From: Parus major
Taxonomy: Eukaryota; Chordata; Aves; Passeriformes; Paridae
Assembly: GCF_001522545.3 (NCBI RefSeq)
Contig: NC_031769.1
Span: forward strand, 13,015,836-13,079,835
DNA: 64,000 nucleotides
Reading direction: 5' to 3'
Shown: in pieces, positions 1 through 13,600 of the stretch
How positions within the stretch are numbered: the stretch's first letter is position 1
Layout of the letters: each line of letters starts with the position of its first letter
The notes under the pieces: model-generated
What the model saw: only the letters and a program-made list of their open reading frames with translations
The model's database searches: none
What the model was told of the DNA's origin: nothing
Program-made: the position numbers and the translations under genes

Positions 1-101
1 CGCCGGCCTCCCGCAGCTCCGTGTTGAAATCCCTGGCAGTTGCAGACTTGGCTTTCCCTCCACGGGCAACTTGTTGGGCTTTGGGTTTTTTCCCCTTTGT
101 A

Positions 102-119
102 TTTTTTTTTTTTTTTTTT
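102..119. repeat. T18 homopolymer
   Basis: Eighteen consecutive T followed by a pyrimidine-rich stretch (CTTTCTCTCTTTCC). It could be a strong polypyrimidine tract or part of a decayed insertion; no element is recognised. Confidence 0.95.
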
Positions 120-3100
120 CAAATTTTTCTTTCTCTCTTTCCTCCTCTCCTCCCTTTCCCGTACTTTCTTGTTGCTGCAAACTTCTTTTTAATCAACTGG
201 TTTGTTGGGTAGTGTGACCATCGTTGGTTGAGAACTTCAGCAGTGCCCTTCCCCTTTCCTGTGCCTTATCGATTCAAGAAGTTTGAATGTGCTTCTCCCC
301 CTTAGCCCTTCTGAGACATTTTACACTTCTGAGCCTGGAAGTTTTGCTTTGGCAAATGTAGACTTCTAGGCTGTCTTGAATCATGCAATGGAAGGAATAT
401 TGTGAACAGTTCATTAATTGGTTTGAAGTGATTCCTGAACAAATTTTTAAAATCAGTTTTTTCATAGAGAATTCTAGATGCTGGGAGGAGAAAAGTGACT
501 GAGTAACCCTCCCCACCTGATTCCTGAAGAACATGGTTTTGAAGACAGCAAACATATTCTGATTCTGTCTGGAAAAAGAAAAAAAAATGATTCTCTAGGA
601 TATGGCTGTGGCTGCATACCAGCTGTCATTCATATACAGCAGTTAAAGCACATGGCAGTCTACTTGCTTATAGGATACTGGGGCAGAAAGTACCTCTCTA
701 GTTAAGGTAAAGCAGTGAACAGTAAAGTGAGACTCTGGAATACGGAATGCCTCATTGGGCCATTTGGTGAGATGTGTTTGTAACATTTGTTCATCAGTGT
801 TGCAGCATTAAGAAAAGGAACTATTTTGATGTGTTTTGTGGCCCGTGTAACTCCTGTGGCAGGGACTGCATCCTGGCTTCCAGCTATTAAGTCGCATTAA
901 GGGATGGCAGTTGCATTCTGCAGCATAATGTTAAACCTGGGAGGGATTGAAATTGTAGGTACAGGAGAGACACAGCACAGTCACTAGATAAAGGTTACAT
1001 CATTGCAAATTTCACTTCAGGAAAAAAATGGCCCAGCTGTGGAAGCATGGGAGGGAAAAAAAGTAGCTCTGAATGGCCATGCACTTATTAAAAAGGCAGT
1101 TTGCAGACTTTGACTGGCCCTTGGTATCAAAGGCTCTGCATCCTGGATTAAAATGACACGGTGGTTTTATTTATTAGTATTTATATGGTGGTTATGCTAA
1201 ATGCCACTGGTATGGACTTGAGGTAGCTGCAATTACTGAGATTGTTTCTATTATATGGAAATTCTGTGGTTGAAGACAGTAGCAGTGTCCGTGGGCTTTC
1301 TCTGAGTGTTTTGTATGGTCACTGTCAAACCTTAGTTTTAACTTAAAATTGCTGAAGATTTTCTGTGGTGATGTTTAGTTAGTAAGGAACTGGATCTTAC
1401 AGTAAGTAGGTTTTGTAAATAGGTGTATAGTGCAGTTTGCTGTGCTTGCAGTAGAGTAACATAGTAATTTTATGGTTTGGATGCCAGAATTCCACAGATG
1501 ACTATTTTTGTAGCAGTTAGTTGGTTCCTTTCTGTGCTAGTGTAGCAGATGAGCAAATCTTCACTTCATAAAGCCACAAGAAAGAGGACAAAGTAATTCC
1601 TAGCTGAAAGGATGAAAGTATATGTGCCCATATGAACTTACAGTCTGGCAGCTTGTGTCAATCTAACACTAAAATCTACTTCACCACCACTATGCTCTTA
1701 TGGAAAGAAGCATATCTGGTGGAAGATTATTCAAAATATTTGAATGTAGTTTATGGTTTTTGTACTTACAGGAAAACCAGCATTTCTCATCCTGCAAGAA
1801 TGTGTGTGTCTACTGTATGCAGCAGTTCCCTCAGGAGAACTCCTTGAGAACTGAGTTGTCAGTCCTTCCCAGGTTACCTCCCGCTTTGTCACAGTTTCCC
1901 AGTTGTGAATAGCAGTAAGTGATCTGCACAGTGCGCTTCTGATGTCCCTGTGCAGTCGTAGAGAGGCAGCCCAAAACTGTGCTTGTGGTGTGCCAGGAGT
2001 GAAAAACTTCAAAATTTGACATCAGTGTTCTCGCTTTGTATTATTGAGGTTGAAGAGACATGTCAAGAATGGAAAAAGTACTTAGGGAGAACGGTCCACA
2101 TAATAGTAAGGTTCTTCTCTCTGTAAAATTTTAGGAGTTCAAAACATAAAGATAACACAACTGCAGGTAACTGCAGTTAGTGCTGTGTGCTATGTCTTTG
2201 ATCAGGATTCATAAATCTGCAAAAATGAATTATGGATTAACAGCGCTGACAATACTAAGTCTTTGTGTGTGGAATTAGTTATTAATAGGACAGGCTGTGT
2301 TTAAAGGCTGGTGTAGGTAGTGTGTGTAAATTTTTCTGTTCTTTTGCTTTTATTCCAAGACAAGTTTTGTGTCTGAAATATGATGCATTCTTTCTGTAGT
2401 TTGTGTTTGTGGGAAATGAACAAGCAAGTGATAAGAGATGTTTGAAATGTCCACCTTGTTAAGGGCAACTGGAGTCAGCAAAATCGATCATGTTTAATGA
2501 AACCCAGTTTTCATGGGGGCAGCTAATGGTGCACTTTTGTGTTGCTGGATGGACTGATGCAGCCTCTGGCACAATCTCTGCCTGAGTCTTAAAGGAGTAC
2601 AACTTGGGCAGGGGATGGCTTGCCAGAGGAATGGTAGATGCATTTTCCAGACCCTGCTGGTCAAGGGTTGTGCACATTTGGAGTTGGTGTAGTCCTAGCA
2701 ATTAAATTAATGGTTAAAAGCTTGCAAGAAGGTAAGAGATTTAAGAGGGGAGGTCAGCTGTATCCGAGTGGCTTAACATTGATGGCAAGAGATGATGGTC
2801 TGCACCAAAAGGGAGAAAGCAGACAGGCAGTTGAGATGAAACATGCTTATCAAATATTGAACCAGTGTTAAAAGGTGGAAAATTATTATAAAAATGATAT
2901 ATGGAAAGGAAGTAATTCTGCATCTTGTAACTTTGGTTTGATCTAGATGTAGCCAGAGATATTTCTGACTTTTTATGTTGACTTTTGACTGTCAGCATAA
3001 TCTTTTGTGCTTTGGTTTTTGGGGAGGATATTGTAAGCATTTTAACTTACCTTCTTTTTCTTACAAGTAAAAATAGATGTGCATAAGCAATGGGTAGATA

Positions 3101-6100
3101 TAATTAAAAGAAAAAAAATAAGTGATGTAAACGAGCATGGTAAGCAAGAATATGAAAGAGGAAATTGTTGATTTGCTGGAGTTGTTCATTGTCACGTTCA
3201 GTCCCTAGAGGCATTGTTTGGTCTCCATGATAGTTCAGGCTAATGCCCTGCATATCATGAGCTTGTAGTGATGTTCCTAGACCTTATATATAACCCTCAT
3301 TTTCCAGTTAAGTTAAAATTAACTTATTTTCCAGTTAAAATGAGTACATTAACAGTTTTCCTGCTGAATCAAAGATTTTAATAGAGGTCTTGAGACACCT
3401 TTCCCCTCTCTCTTGCCAAATGTTATAGGAGATGCAGTTTTGTGGGAGTTTTCATGTTGCATGGAACAATACTCCAATTGTTAATTTGAAAACTGCAATG
3501 CACTAATATTTGTGAAAAGAAATTGTAATCTGCTCTTTGATAGTGTTAGGGGCTGTTGCTGATAAGAGACCAGAACTCCAGGAAAGCTGGCAGTGTAAGC
3601 AAAGGTAACAGGTGTCAGATGACCATATTCTCATTTAATTTGTACGTTGGGGGCTTAGGCCACCCAGAGCTTAAAGTTCCATCTCTTTGGTAGGTCTGAC
3701 ATTCATCAGCTGGGAATTGTGAGGGAGGAAGATTGTAGCCTGAGTGATTGTGTTTGTGAAGCTGGCTTTTTTTCCCCCCGTTTTTGATTTTATTCCCCCC
3801 ACTGCCAGCTAACGGGGATTATTTGCTTAAAAGTCAGTTCTCAGACAGCCGGTTCTCTGCCAGGTACACAAGGGCAGCGTTGATACAAGTTATGTTCTGC
3901 TGAGCAAACAGTTGCACAGTTCGTCATGACTGTGTCACTGGGGCATCGTTTGTAGAGCCTAATACAGGGGTGGGTTGGTATGAAAATCTGCTGATTTTAC
4001 TTGGGCTTTGTATTGTTTTTGGCACATTCCCTCCTTGAGCCTGACCACTAGGTTTTTGCCACGGGCTTAAATGGATCTGCCACAATGCCCATTCAGTGAC
4101 CCCTTTGGCAATACTCGAGGGCAGCAGTGGCTAAATTTAGCATAAAAAAGATTTGAAGTTCTTTTGTACGTGTGTGGGGTTTTTTTTTTCCTTTTTCAGA
4201 TTTGGATTTCATTTTTCTTTATGTGTGAATCTCAAGCCTTTTTTAAGTAGAAAGAAATCTCACAGGATTTTTGCAGAAATTGTTTTACAGAAATACTTCC
4301 AGAATACACAGGAATCCTCTGTAGGATTCGCAGAAAGGAACCAAAACACCAAAAAATCCCTGTAGCCCCTGCTGCTCAGTTGGCTATCAGTTTAGTTCTA
4401 GCTGACACCCCCAGGATGATGTTTCTGGGCTCTGCATTCAGTGTTGGCTGGGTAGTATTTCAGTGATTTACCTGAGGTCAGCCAGGATTCCATGGGGCTC
4501 CTGGCAGTTCTCTTGAGCTGGCTCTTGACCTCTTTGCTGGTGCTGGGCTCCCAACAGCAGCAGTGAAACCCAGCTGATGGGTTATTCTGCTGAGGCTTGG
4601 TAAGCAGCAGTGAAGAGATGGTAATTTAAGGAGGAAAAGTACTGAAATGGGTCACAATTGCTTCATGTTTAGAAAGCTGCTGTGTGATCCTGCAGGTGTG
4701 GTGCTGGAAATGTGAGGCTATAGTGATAAATTCTCTCTGCTCAATATGGAAAACTTTCTATTAACCTCTTCTCTCCAGTTCCCTCTGTGTTTTCAGCCAA
4801 ATCAATGAGTTTATGTCATTGGCTCATCTGTAAATACAGATGACTCTTGCACACATTGTAAGAGAAGTTGCAGGGTGAAGGTAGAAATGAGCCTTTGGAG
4901 TGAGTGTGGCAGTGGCTGCGGAGGTCCCTTGTGTGGGGACTTTGCTGTACAGCAGTGCTGTGCCCCAGGGCACCTGTGGCTTGCAAGGCAGGAGCTGCAC
5001 AAGCCCTGCCATGCCCTCTCTGCCAGCTCTTGCCCCAGTTCCGAGCCATTCCTGCAACAGGGGAGGAGGCTTGTCTGGAAAAGACCTGAGGGAGCTGGAC
5101 CCCTGTGATTTGAGCAAGCAGGAACTTGGGATTATTCAAAGCTAATAAAGAAGACTGTATTCTGTAGTGTTTAAAAAGAGGGTCTTGAGCAGTGGACAGT
5201 GTGTAAACCCTTCAGCTTTGAAGATGATTTCAGGGAAGGATGTGTGTGGTACTGCTGAGGCTGGCTGGTGTGAGCAGCACCTATCTCCGGCTGGACAGGA
5301 TGCATCATGGCTTTCAGTTTGGCATTATGTGGTTTCTCAGTGTTTCACTATTACTTAACAGTGATCAAAGTGAAGTGTGTGTTTGTGGAAGAGTGGCTTG
5401 AGAGTGATTTCCCGTTGAGCAAAGCACCATTCAGCTGCTGAGCAATTCCTGTAGCTCTGATGGGAGGGCTGTGGAGGAGCCTGTGTAAGTGCTCAGCGCA
5501 TTTGGGAAACAGTTCCTGGAGGCAATCTGGGGTTTAGGGAGCTGCCAGCCTTTCTTCTCCTGGGCAATAGCCTTCCACCAGTGGAAAGCCATCTGATTCT
5601 CATAGCTTTTTACACTTGAACTTCACTTATAACAGTCACAGATGTTTTAGTTCTGTTATAAAAACACCACTGGAAGTAACACTTTCTCAGTTGTACCAGA
5701 CTATGACATCTTTTGGTCGTGGCACATTTAATCCGGTAAAGTAAGATGGAGTAAATGGGGAAGAAATGCTGGGGATCTTAGTTATACAGAATACGGTTCA
5801 TGTAGCTTTAAAACAATTTCCTGGTTCTTCAAAGGAAAACAAACCTTTTCATCCAAATATAAATTGAATGGATAAAACATGCAACAATGCTGAACCAGTG
5901 CTTATGTATATTGAAAATAAAGTGGAATTCTTCTAACATCAATCCAGAATATAGCACAGATGTTCTCACTCAGAAATATTTTCTGAGCAGTAAGAAAATA
6001 AAAAGTGAAGCAAAAAGTATTAAAAAATTCTCGAAGATACTTTAGGGCATCTGTGCTTTATTTTTATTTCCTCCTTTTTAATATACATTATATATTTTCT

Positions 6101-6532
6101 TTGTTTCTTTGAGGTCATTTTGATGTAATGCTCAGCAAGTCTGATACTGGAAAATGGATAAAAAACCACCAAAAACCAAACTGCCTTTGAGCTAAGTTAC
6201 ATAATCCAGTGGGGCTGTTTAAAAAACTGAGAAAGTTAAAAAGAAAACAGCAGCACAGACATACATAATACTCGTTGAAATGACTAATATTACTGGTGAA
6301 AGATATATGAGTCAAACTTTAAATTGGGGAAAAATAATTTTAAATTAACAGCAAATATTAATGCCTTTTTTGTTTTTGGGAGAAACACATTAGTTTTTCT
6401 TGTTACAATATGTCAACAGTGTCAGGTTTTTTTCTCCTGTGGGTATTAGTTATTTTCTCAAGTAAATCCCAGCTATTTGTTAAATTTTTAATAATTTTAA
6501 TAATAATACTATTACAGTTTTTGCTTTTGTTC

Positions 6533-6548
6533 TTTTTTTTTTTTTTTT
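6533..6548. repeat. T16 homopolymer
   Basis: Uninterrupted T run in AT-rich intron sequence. Confidence 0.95.
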
Positions 6549-7651
6549 AAATCAGGTAGCAGGTACTTGTTGCAACTTTTTTTCTACTTCAGTTTGCAGT
6601 GGCGAAGTGATGCTCATTAAAGACCATTTAGTCCCAAACAAGAAGGAGCAATGCATTCCTGCTTTCCTGCTAAAACTCTTGGACTGCATCCCACACCCTA
6701 CATCTCAAGGCTGGGATGGTGCAGAAGAAGAGGGATGAAGACCAAAAGAGTTTCTGTGCAAGGGGATGATCCTTGCTGCCCAGGGGCAGAGATGAGCATC
6801 CCCCGGAGCTGGGCCCTGGGGTGCTGCTGTGTTCCTGCCAGAGACCATGCTCTGGTGCTGGACAAGTTGGCTGGGGTTGTCTCCTGGATTGTTGTGCCTC
6901 CAGGACAGGAAGGCAGGACTTCTGTGTTAGGACTTCTGTGGTGACAGAAATAAGCCTGGCACAGAAGGGAAATGACTCTGGAGAGAGGGATGGTCTTCTG
7001 TGGGGGTGGAAAAAAGGATGGGATGTCCTTGGAGTTTGGTGAAAGGAAATGCTTTTGAGGTATGGAGGGATAGCTATGACTCCTGTTGCTTTTTTTTGGT
7101 TTTTTTTATTTTTTTTTCCATGTGAGTGGGAAATGGGAGTTTGCATGGAAGCAAGACACTAATGCAGTACATTAGGTAGAGACAAACAGAGAATGCCGAA
7201 GATGGGAAGAAAGGGTTAACTTGGCGCCCTGGAGGCAAGTGGTCCATTTAGGAAGACAATGAAAAATTGACCTCAGTGGCACAACAGATATCACCCAAAA
7301 GCTTTATTTTTAAAATAAACCTGTGGAATTCATTGTAGGAAACCTTTCTTTCTGGGCAACAAGCTTAGTGAAAGTAGTGTATCCCTGATTTGGTAAGGAA
7401 AATAGGCTCTGTTTTGTAAGAGCAATGTCACATTTTTGGCCATACTCTGCACATTTGCTCATGCTCAGCCTGCTGCTGATGCAGTGAAATTATGAGTTCG
7501 TTGCAGGAGGAGCAAGATGGTGTATCATTAGCAGTTTTCTTTTTAAGTGGCAACATTTACAGGATTTTTTTTTTTTTCCGGGTGTGCATGTCTTTACAGA
7601 AACAGAATAGCAATTTAAAATGTTTCTGGTGTTGATGTTGTATTACTAAGG

Positions 7652-7665
7652 AAAAAAAAAAAAAA
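7652..7665. repeat. A14 homopolymer
   Basis: Uninterrupted A run; no retro-inserted body is recognisable upstream of it. Confidence 0.95.
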
Positions 7666-8730
7666 GGTTACGTGGGTATAAAGTATTTTAAATGGAGATA
7701 GAACTTCTGGGAGTGCCTGTATGTTTGTGTGTGCACCCACTTAGGTGTTTTCATTTGTTTGAAGAAACGTAGCCGCATTTACTAAATGGAAAAGTAGTTT
7801 CACCTTACCCCATCTTTTTTGCATGTGCTTTCAAAGTTGTTGAGTTACTCTATCTTCCCCCTAGGCAAAGGCCACATAATGTTTTTTTTCTCCTCTGTTA
7901 AATGTCAAAAGCAATATCTTACTTGTGAGAACCTTGCAGCAATACAGCTCTTTGCGCATGTAATGAGCAACTTCGTTCCAAGTTCTTGAAGACCTGAACA
8001 GGAAGGAGCTGAATTCAATAAATATTGGAAAAATTACTTTTAGGGATGCTGGAGTGTCTCTGAGACACCACACATCTGAAGGTTTTGTTGCTGTAACAAC
8101 TTAAATGAGAGTTGAAAAACCCCAATAAATTGGAAGTTTTGGAACCTTTTGCTTCTTTAATAGGCTGCTAAGTGAAATAACAAAGCTTGACTTAATTCAA
8201 CCTCTCCAAGAACCTGTTGGACCATATGTTATTTGTGTTGTTTTAAGTGTACATTTGTTTGTGCTGTCAGTTTGCCCCTCTGCCTTCCTGTGAAGAGCCT
8301 GTGCCTGCAGCTGTGAGCACCAGGAAAGCAGCCAGCCACCAGGTACCAAAGGAAGAGTTTAGGCAGGAGGGCTGTGGTGGCCAGCCATTCCTGGTGGATG
8401 AACTCTGGCCTCAGCTCTGTGTGCAGCCTGAAGAGGGAAGGGATTTTACTCACCTTGAAATTCTCTGGCAGTAGCAGACTGCTGGAAGACTGCTAGCCTG
8501 AAGTGTTAGGCTTTGCTAAAAGTTAAAAAGCGTTGTGCAATTATAGTAATTTGGAGAGTATTACCACAGTAGGAGAGTAGTCATCTCTGTACACCTCAGT
8601 TATTCTGCTGGGTGTTTCTGGTTTTTGCTATAGAGATGGGTGCTGGGTAAGAGAAGAAATGCTGCTGCTTTTGCAGGGATTTGAGGGGAGGTAGCCCAGC
8701 AATGGCTGTGGCTTTCCTGGAGTGGGGAAG

Positions 8731-8870
8731 CGGCTTTGCAGGGCTCCTGCGAGGGGTGCGAGGGGCTCAGCGAGAGGCAGCAGGTCCGGTTTGCATCAGG
8801 GTGAGGCTGTGCCCAGGGTTAATCCCTAACCTGACAAAACTGCTGCTTCTCCTGTGGCATCGTAGGAACG
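8731..8870. promoter_or_regulatory. CpG cluster in intron 1, candidate cis-regulatory element
   Basis: Seven CpG dinucleotides fall in 140 bases (GAAGCGG, CTGCGAGG, GTGCGAGG, CAGCGAG, GTCCGG, CATCG, AACG), against a CpG-depleted surrounding intron. The stretch is also GC-rich. It lies in an 85-codon open frame, but that frame has no recognisable domain. Enhancer or minor promoter activity is inference. Confidence 0.3.
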
Positions 8871-8939
8871 AGGTGCCTGGGGATGGGGAAAGGAGACCCA
8901 GCACAAGAGACTCCTCCACCCTCACTCAGACAAACTGAG

Positions 8940-10440
8940 TCCTGTTTTCTGGGAATGGTGCAAGTTCAGAGCATTGTTGCCAAATCCTGTATTGAACATT
9001 TTTTAATGTAATTAATAATACTAATTTGGGAAGATAGGTTTGATGGTTTTTGCTCTCATGAGTTTTTTTTAACAGGAGCAAGAGCAACCTCTTTTTAGTT
9101 TTTCTTCAAATGAAAAATAGCATAAATAAATGCTGTCTGTAATAATCCTGGAAAATTTGAATTCTGCACTAAGAGATATTAAGAAAGAGTGGACTGGCTG
9201 AAGTAAAGTAAAGCTTTTAAATTCAGAATACTGTGTTAGCATAGGCTCTCTTTGTAAAAAGGCCAGTTAATGCGATTTTAAATGATTATAACTGTATGCA
9301 AAATATTTGTATATTTAAGAACTTCTATTTGATGAGAAAACTATATTTTCTGGACTTAACTAACCTGGCCTTAAAAGGAAATGTTATGCTCTGTAGGTAA
9401 AACAGGATATTTAAGTTGTGGTTATGTTAAGCAGTGAAGTAGTCTCCTCACCCTATACCCAGTGATCATTCAGGAACACAATCCTTTCTTTGGTAAACTA
9501 AACTCAGCTGTTAATGTGTGTGAAGTGTTACTGTAATCAATGTCTTAAAAGTCTCTCCTTTATTAGCATGGCTGTTTGAAGTAAATTCCTGATGACCCTT
9601 TTGTTGCTTTGGCCTTGCCATAAAATAGCTGTTGTTAGCTGGAAGCCAGAGGTAATGAATATCTTGTATCGTATCTTTTGGTGTTTATGGAATATTTAGC
9701 TGAAAAGGCTTCTGGTCCTTACCCTGTCTCTGTGGAGGTAAGAAGTTTCTTTTGCTGGTGAAATTCCTTAGCTGATAAATGGAAGCAACAGTGCAGGGGA
9801 GTTAGCTTGCACAAAGAACTAATTTGTGCTGAGTTAAATATTCTTTTGCTATTTGAATATAAGGTAATTAGCTTGAATGTACTGCTGTTTACCTTTTAAC
9901 ATCTGGAAAAATCTAAACAATCTGATGAAGGGAACTGTATCCTAAATCTACTTCCAAAAGATTTTTTTTTTACAGTCACGTATTTCAGACTTCACTAAAT
10001 CTACTTTTTGTGGTGGTGTTTTCCCAGTGGCCAGTGACCTGGGAGAAAGTGCTGAGCTAAATGGTCAAGGAAAGGTTTGGGCAAGGCTCTAGTGCTGTCC
10101 TGTGGGCTATTGAGGGCAATCAGATAGATCCACATAATTGTTCCCTTTCTAAAACTGCTGTCAAGGTGGACCTGTAAATGCTTAGGCTTGCATACTACTT
10201 TTCTCAGTTGCAAAAAAAATCCCAATATTTGCCAAATCCATCCACTGTACTTGAGTCCAGGTACTATAAAATGTATTTTATTCTAAATTACCCCAATTTC
10301 ATAGCTCAGAACTTGCTTGGTCTTATATCGGAACAAAATAAAAAGGCTTTTTAAATTTGCTTTATGTGAAAGTTATTAAACTATTTGGAATCTGTAAATC
10401 ATAATAGCTAATTTTGTAAAATGTATGTCTTGTTTTCATG
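8940..10440. other. Intron stretch, no gene seen
   Basis: AT-rich unique-looking sequence between the CpG cluster and the minus-strand CR1 end. No coding or RNA signature recognised. Confidence 0.8.
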
Positions 10441-10604
10441 GAATCATAGAGTGGTTTGGGTTGGAAGGGATCTTAAAGATGCCCTGCTTCCAATCCCCTT
10501 GTCACAGGCAAGCACACCCTTCATTAGACTGGGTTACTCAAAGCCTGATCCAACCTCACCTTGAACACTCCAGGGATGGGGCACCTGCAGCTTCTCTGAG
10601 CAGC
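10441..10604 (-). mobile_element. CR1 LINE 3' end fragment
   Basis: Read on the + strand this begins GAATCATAGAGTGGTTTGGG then TTGGAAGGGATCTTAAAGAT, the reverse complement of the CR1 3' terminus. The expected inner blocks follow (GTTACTCAAAGCCTGATCCA, ACCTTGAACACTCCAGGGAT, CAGCTTCTCTGAGCAGC). The match stops near 10604, which is the 5' truncation point in element orientation. It holds only non-coding 3' sequence and the last codons of ORF2. Confidence 0.93.
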
Positions 10605-13600
10605 AGGGAAGTTGCAGATTTTATGGGTTTTACGGGTGGTCTGTGTTTCCCTTTATAAGACCATGTATTATGTCTGTGATTAGACAGTGTGTAAAGGCTG
10701 CTTTAACTCTAGCAGCCTTCGCAAGCTGCTTCTGATTCAGTGAGCCAGTGTTTTGTTGCCTTCTGAAAGACTTTGTTTCCAAAGGTTGGTGGATGCCAGA
10801 GACATGGTGAATAGAGAGAATTAAGACACAATGAGTCCACATTTTTTTCTTGATCAGTCTTGGGGATTATAGTTGTGTGTGATATTGGGAAAAAACCAAA
10901 AAGTTTGTCTGTAATTAATTAGTGTTTTAGAAACATGTTGTTTATCATTCAGAATTTTATGGTCACTTTTTTCAAAAAGTGTGCTGTTGCTTCTGAACTT
11001 CAGTGTGGAGTGTGATAATTCACTTTGTGTTTTGTGTTACTCTTCAGTGTAAGGTAGAAGCTGAGATAGGAAGCAGAGCTCTGAACTGGGTTTATAATCA
11101 ACAGCCCTTTGCAGCCTGCCTTTCACCTAATGGGCTGCTAGGGAAGCCAGCCTTTGGGGAAGATCACTGCCTTTGGGTTTGTGCACTGTGCCTAGATGCA
11201 GTAGATAAGAGGGTCAGTTCTTTGCAATTGCAAATTGTGTATTTCTCAGCATGAACAGCAAATCAGAGACAGCCTGGTGCTGCTCACTTGCTTTGCCGAG
11301 AGGGAGGGGCTGTGAAATCAAACACTGAGTTCAAAGATGCCAAGGTCTGTCTGTTTTAGCTTTGTGGCTCCCCTCTCCCTCTTTCTGAATAAGTAGGATT
11401 ACAAATACAGCATGATATGTAAAAGCAAAGCTGTGGAGTCTTCCCCCCCACTGCTTGCATCTTTATATATAGTTCATTCTGCAGATCAGACTGTCACACC
11501 TGCTACCAGCCTCCTTCAGAGAGCAGATTGCAGCCTTGCAATTTAAGTGCTCCTAACATATGTTGGTGATACACCAGCAGGAGGACAAGGCTTTTAGCTT
11601 TGATAGGCTCTGCTGGTTTGGGAATGTTGTTAAATGGACAAGGGAGAAACAAAATAAGAGTAATTTTGAAAAAAAATACTAAAGTAAATATGCAGAAGGA
11701 TAAAGTGAACTAAAACCAATCTGCCACTTTGTTTATTTTTTTAAAGCATGTATTTTAATACATATGCTTGGTATAGAACTCCCTGAATAAAACTTTCCCC
11801 TTTGTGTGATGACTTACTCTGTTGCCATGGTCATTGCCATGGTGTTGAGTTTCCACATCTGTATCCAAACTCACTGGTGCTGCCTTGCTGTGTCCCATTG
11901 CCAGGCACCAGCTCTGTTACTGCAAGGCAAGCAGAGGCTCTGATTTATGATGAGGTTGGGCTGCCATGGTATATTCCACCCTAGTAGATGAATAGCTTTT
12001 ATAACTTGCTTTCATTGTAGAATGAACTACTTCAAATATCCTAATTTTAACATGGAGGTAAGGTTATGCATTCAGGTTGTGCAAGTTGTTACAAAAAACT
12101 GAATGTTTTGTGTCCCTATACAGTTAAAAGATTGACTAACTCAGCTCTAATTCAGAAGTCAGAGCATCTTCAGAGAAGTTTAATGTGGCTTGAGTAATGC
12201 ATTGTAAAAAAATGAGAGGTACTTTTTTTTGTGAAAAATATTGCTTAGTCCATTTTAGCAAGTTTCCTGGTGCACAAGAGCCTGAATTATAGAAAGAGAT
12301 ATATGTAGAAGTGAACAGGAGAGGCTAAAAGTGTCGTGGTTCAGATTTAAGAAACAGGTATGGTGTCTTTTGGTTCCTTTCAGAAGCATTGGCTGAATCT
12401 TATGGTGAAGATACAGGAAGTACCTGGTTAGTTTTGCTTTCCTGATGCTGTGATTTGAGAACAGAAATGTATGTATCAATGCACTGTTTCTTCAGGTATG
12501 AAAGAGGGGCACAGAGTAGGAGTGGGCTGCTTTTTATCACTGCTTCCTGAAGACAGGCCTGCATTAACTGGAAAACTGTGTAGGTTTATTCCAAATAAAG
12601 ATGATGGCGCATGGGATTGCTCACCTGGGAGCAGCATAGTGTATTCCCGTGGCTCATTCCCTACAAGGACCTCATTAACTGCATTTCACAACAGCACAAT
12701 GTTAATTGCAGCAAGTGAGTACTGGCATAAAGTCCTTCTGTGGTTTTCTCTGCATCTTTCTTTGACCTTAGGAAAGAGAAAAGTGCTGTACTGGTTGTCT
12801 GTGCTGCAGCAAAGCTGCGATGCACCCATCAGTTGTAAGAGCATGCAACTCCCAAACTATCTGCAAGGAGATGGCTCTTCAGCACCTACTTCTCTTAACA
12901 GGGCAATTTTCTTCTTTGCTTTGCCACATTTCCCTTCAAAAACAAAATTGGCAAACAAATGTCATAGCAGGAGATTGGCAAGCATGGATTTATCCCCGCA
13001 GGGTGCATAGAGAAAGAAGGCACAGGGGGTCACTGCCTGGTCCAGGACCACACAAGCAGTTTGGAACCAAGTTGGAAATAAAGTACTAACCTGCTGACTC
13101 CTTACTTGCAAGACTGTCTTTGCCCTCTAGTAAGGATGTGGTAAAACGTTACTGTACTTAGTCCTTTTCCTATCCTGTAGCTCAGACACTGTATGAAAAG
13201 ACACACCAAGCTTCCCAAGCTGAAAAGAGAGTAGCTTTTGGTAATTGGCTGTTGGAAAGAAAGTGTTTTTGTTTTAGAAAAGTGTGGAGTCTGTCATGTC
13301 CTACTGCTTAATAATATCTGTTTCATAACTAATTTTTTTTCAACTTTTGTTGAAACTTTCATATAATATCTGTCCTTGACAGAGTAGGATATTGATTCCA
13401 GTATTGTTTCAATGTTTGCAACTTAGAATGTAAGTAAAAGAAATGCTTATGTTTGACTTCAGTATGGCTATCTAAAGTGATTTATGAATACTGATTTTTT
13501 TTAAGTTCGGGTGACACACTGAAGCCAGAGGAGGTCTGTAAGTGATTTATTTGGTTTGATATGAGAAAATTGGAGAAGGGGGAATATTAATCCATGATAA

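Larger units (their letters stand above)
1..8680. other. Intron stretch, no gene seen
   Basis: AT-rich, stop-dense in most frames. A GC-richer patch at about 6650-7050 opens a 158-codon minus-strand frame whose product is low-complexity Ser/Pro/His sequence without any family signature. Otherwise only homopolymers. Confidence 0.8.

Noticed and set aside
6670..7146. 158-codon minus-strand open frame
   Set aside because: Low-complexity Ser/Pro/His/Lys product in a GC-richer patch, with open frames on the other strand too; no domain, splice context or family resemblance.
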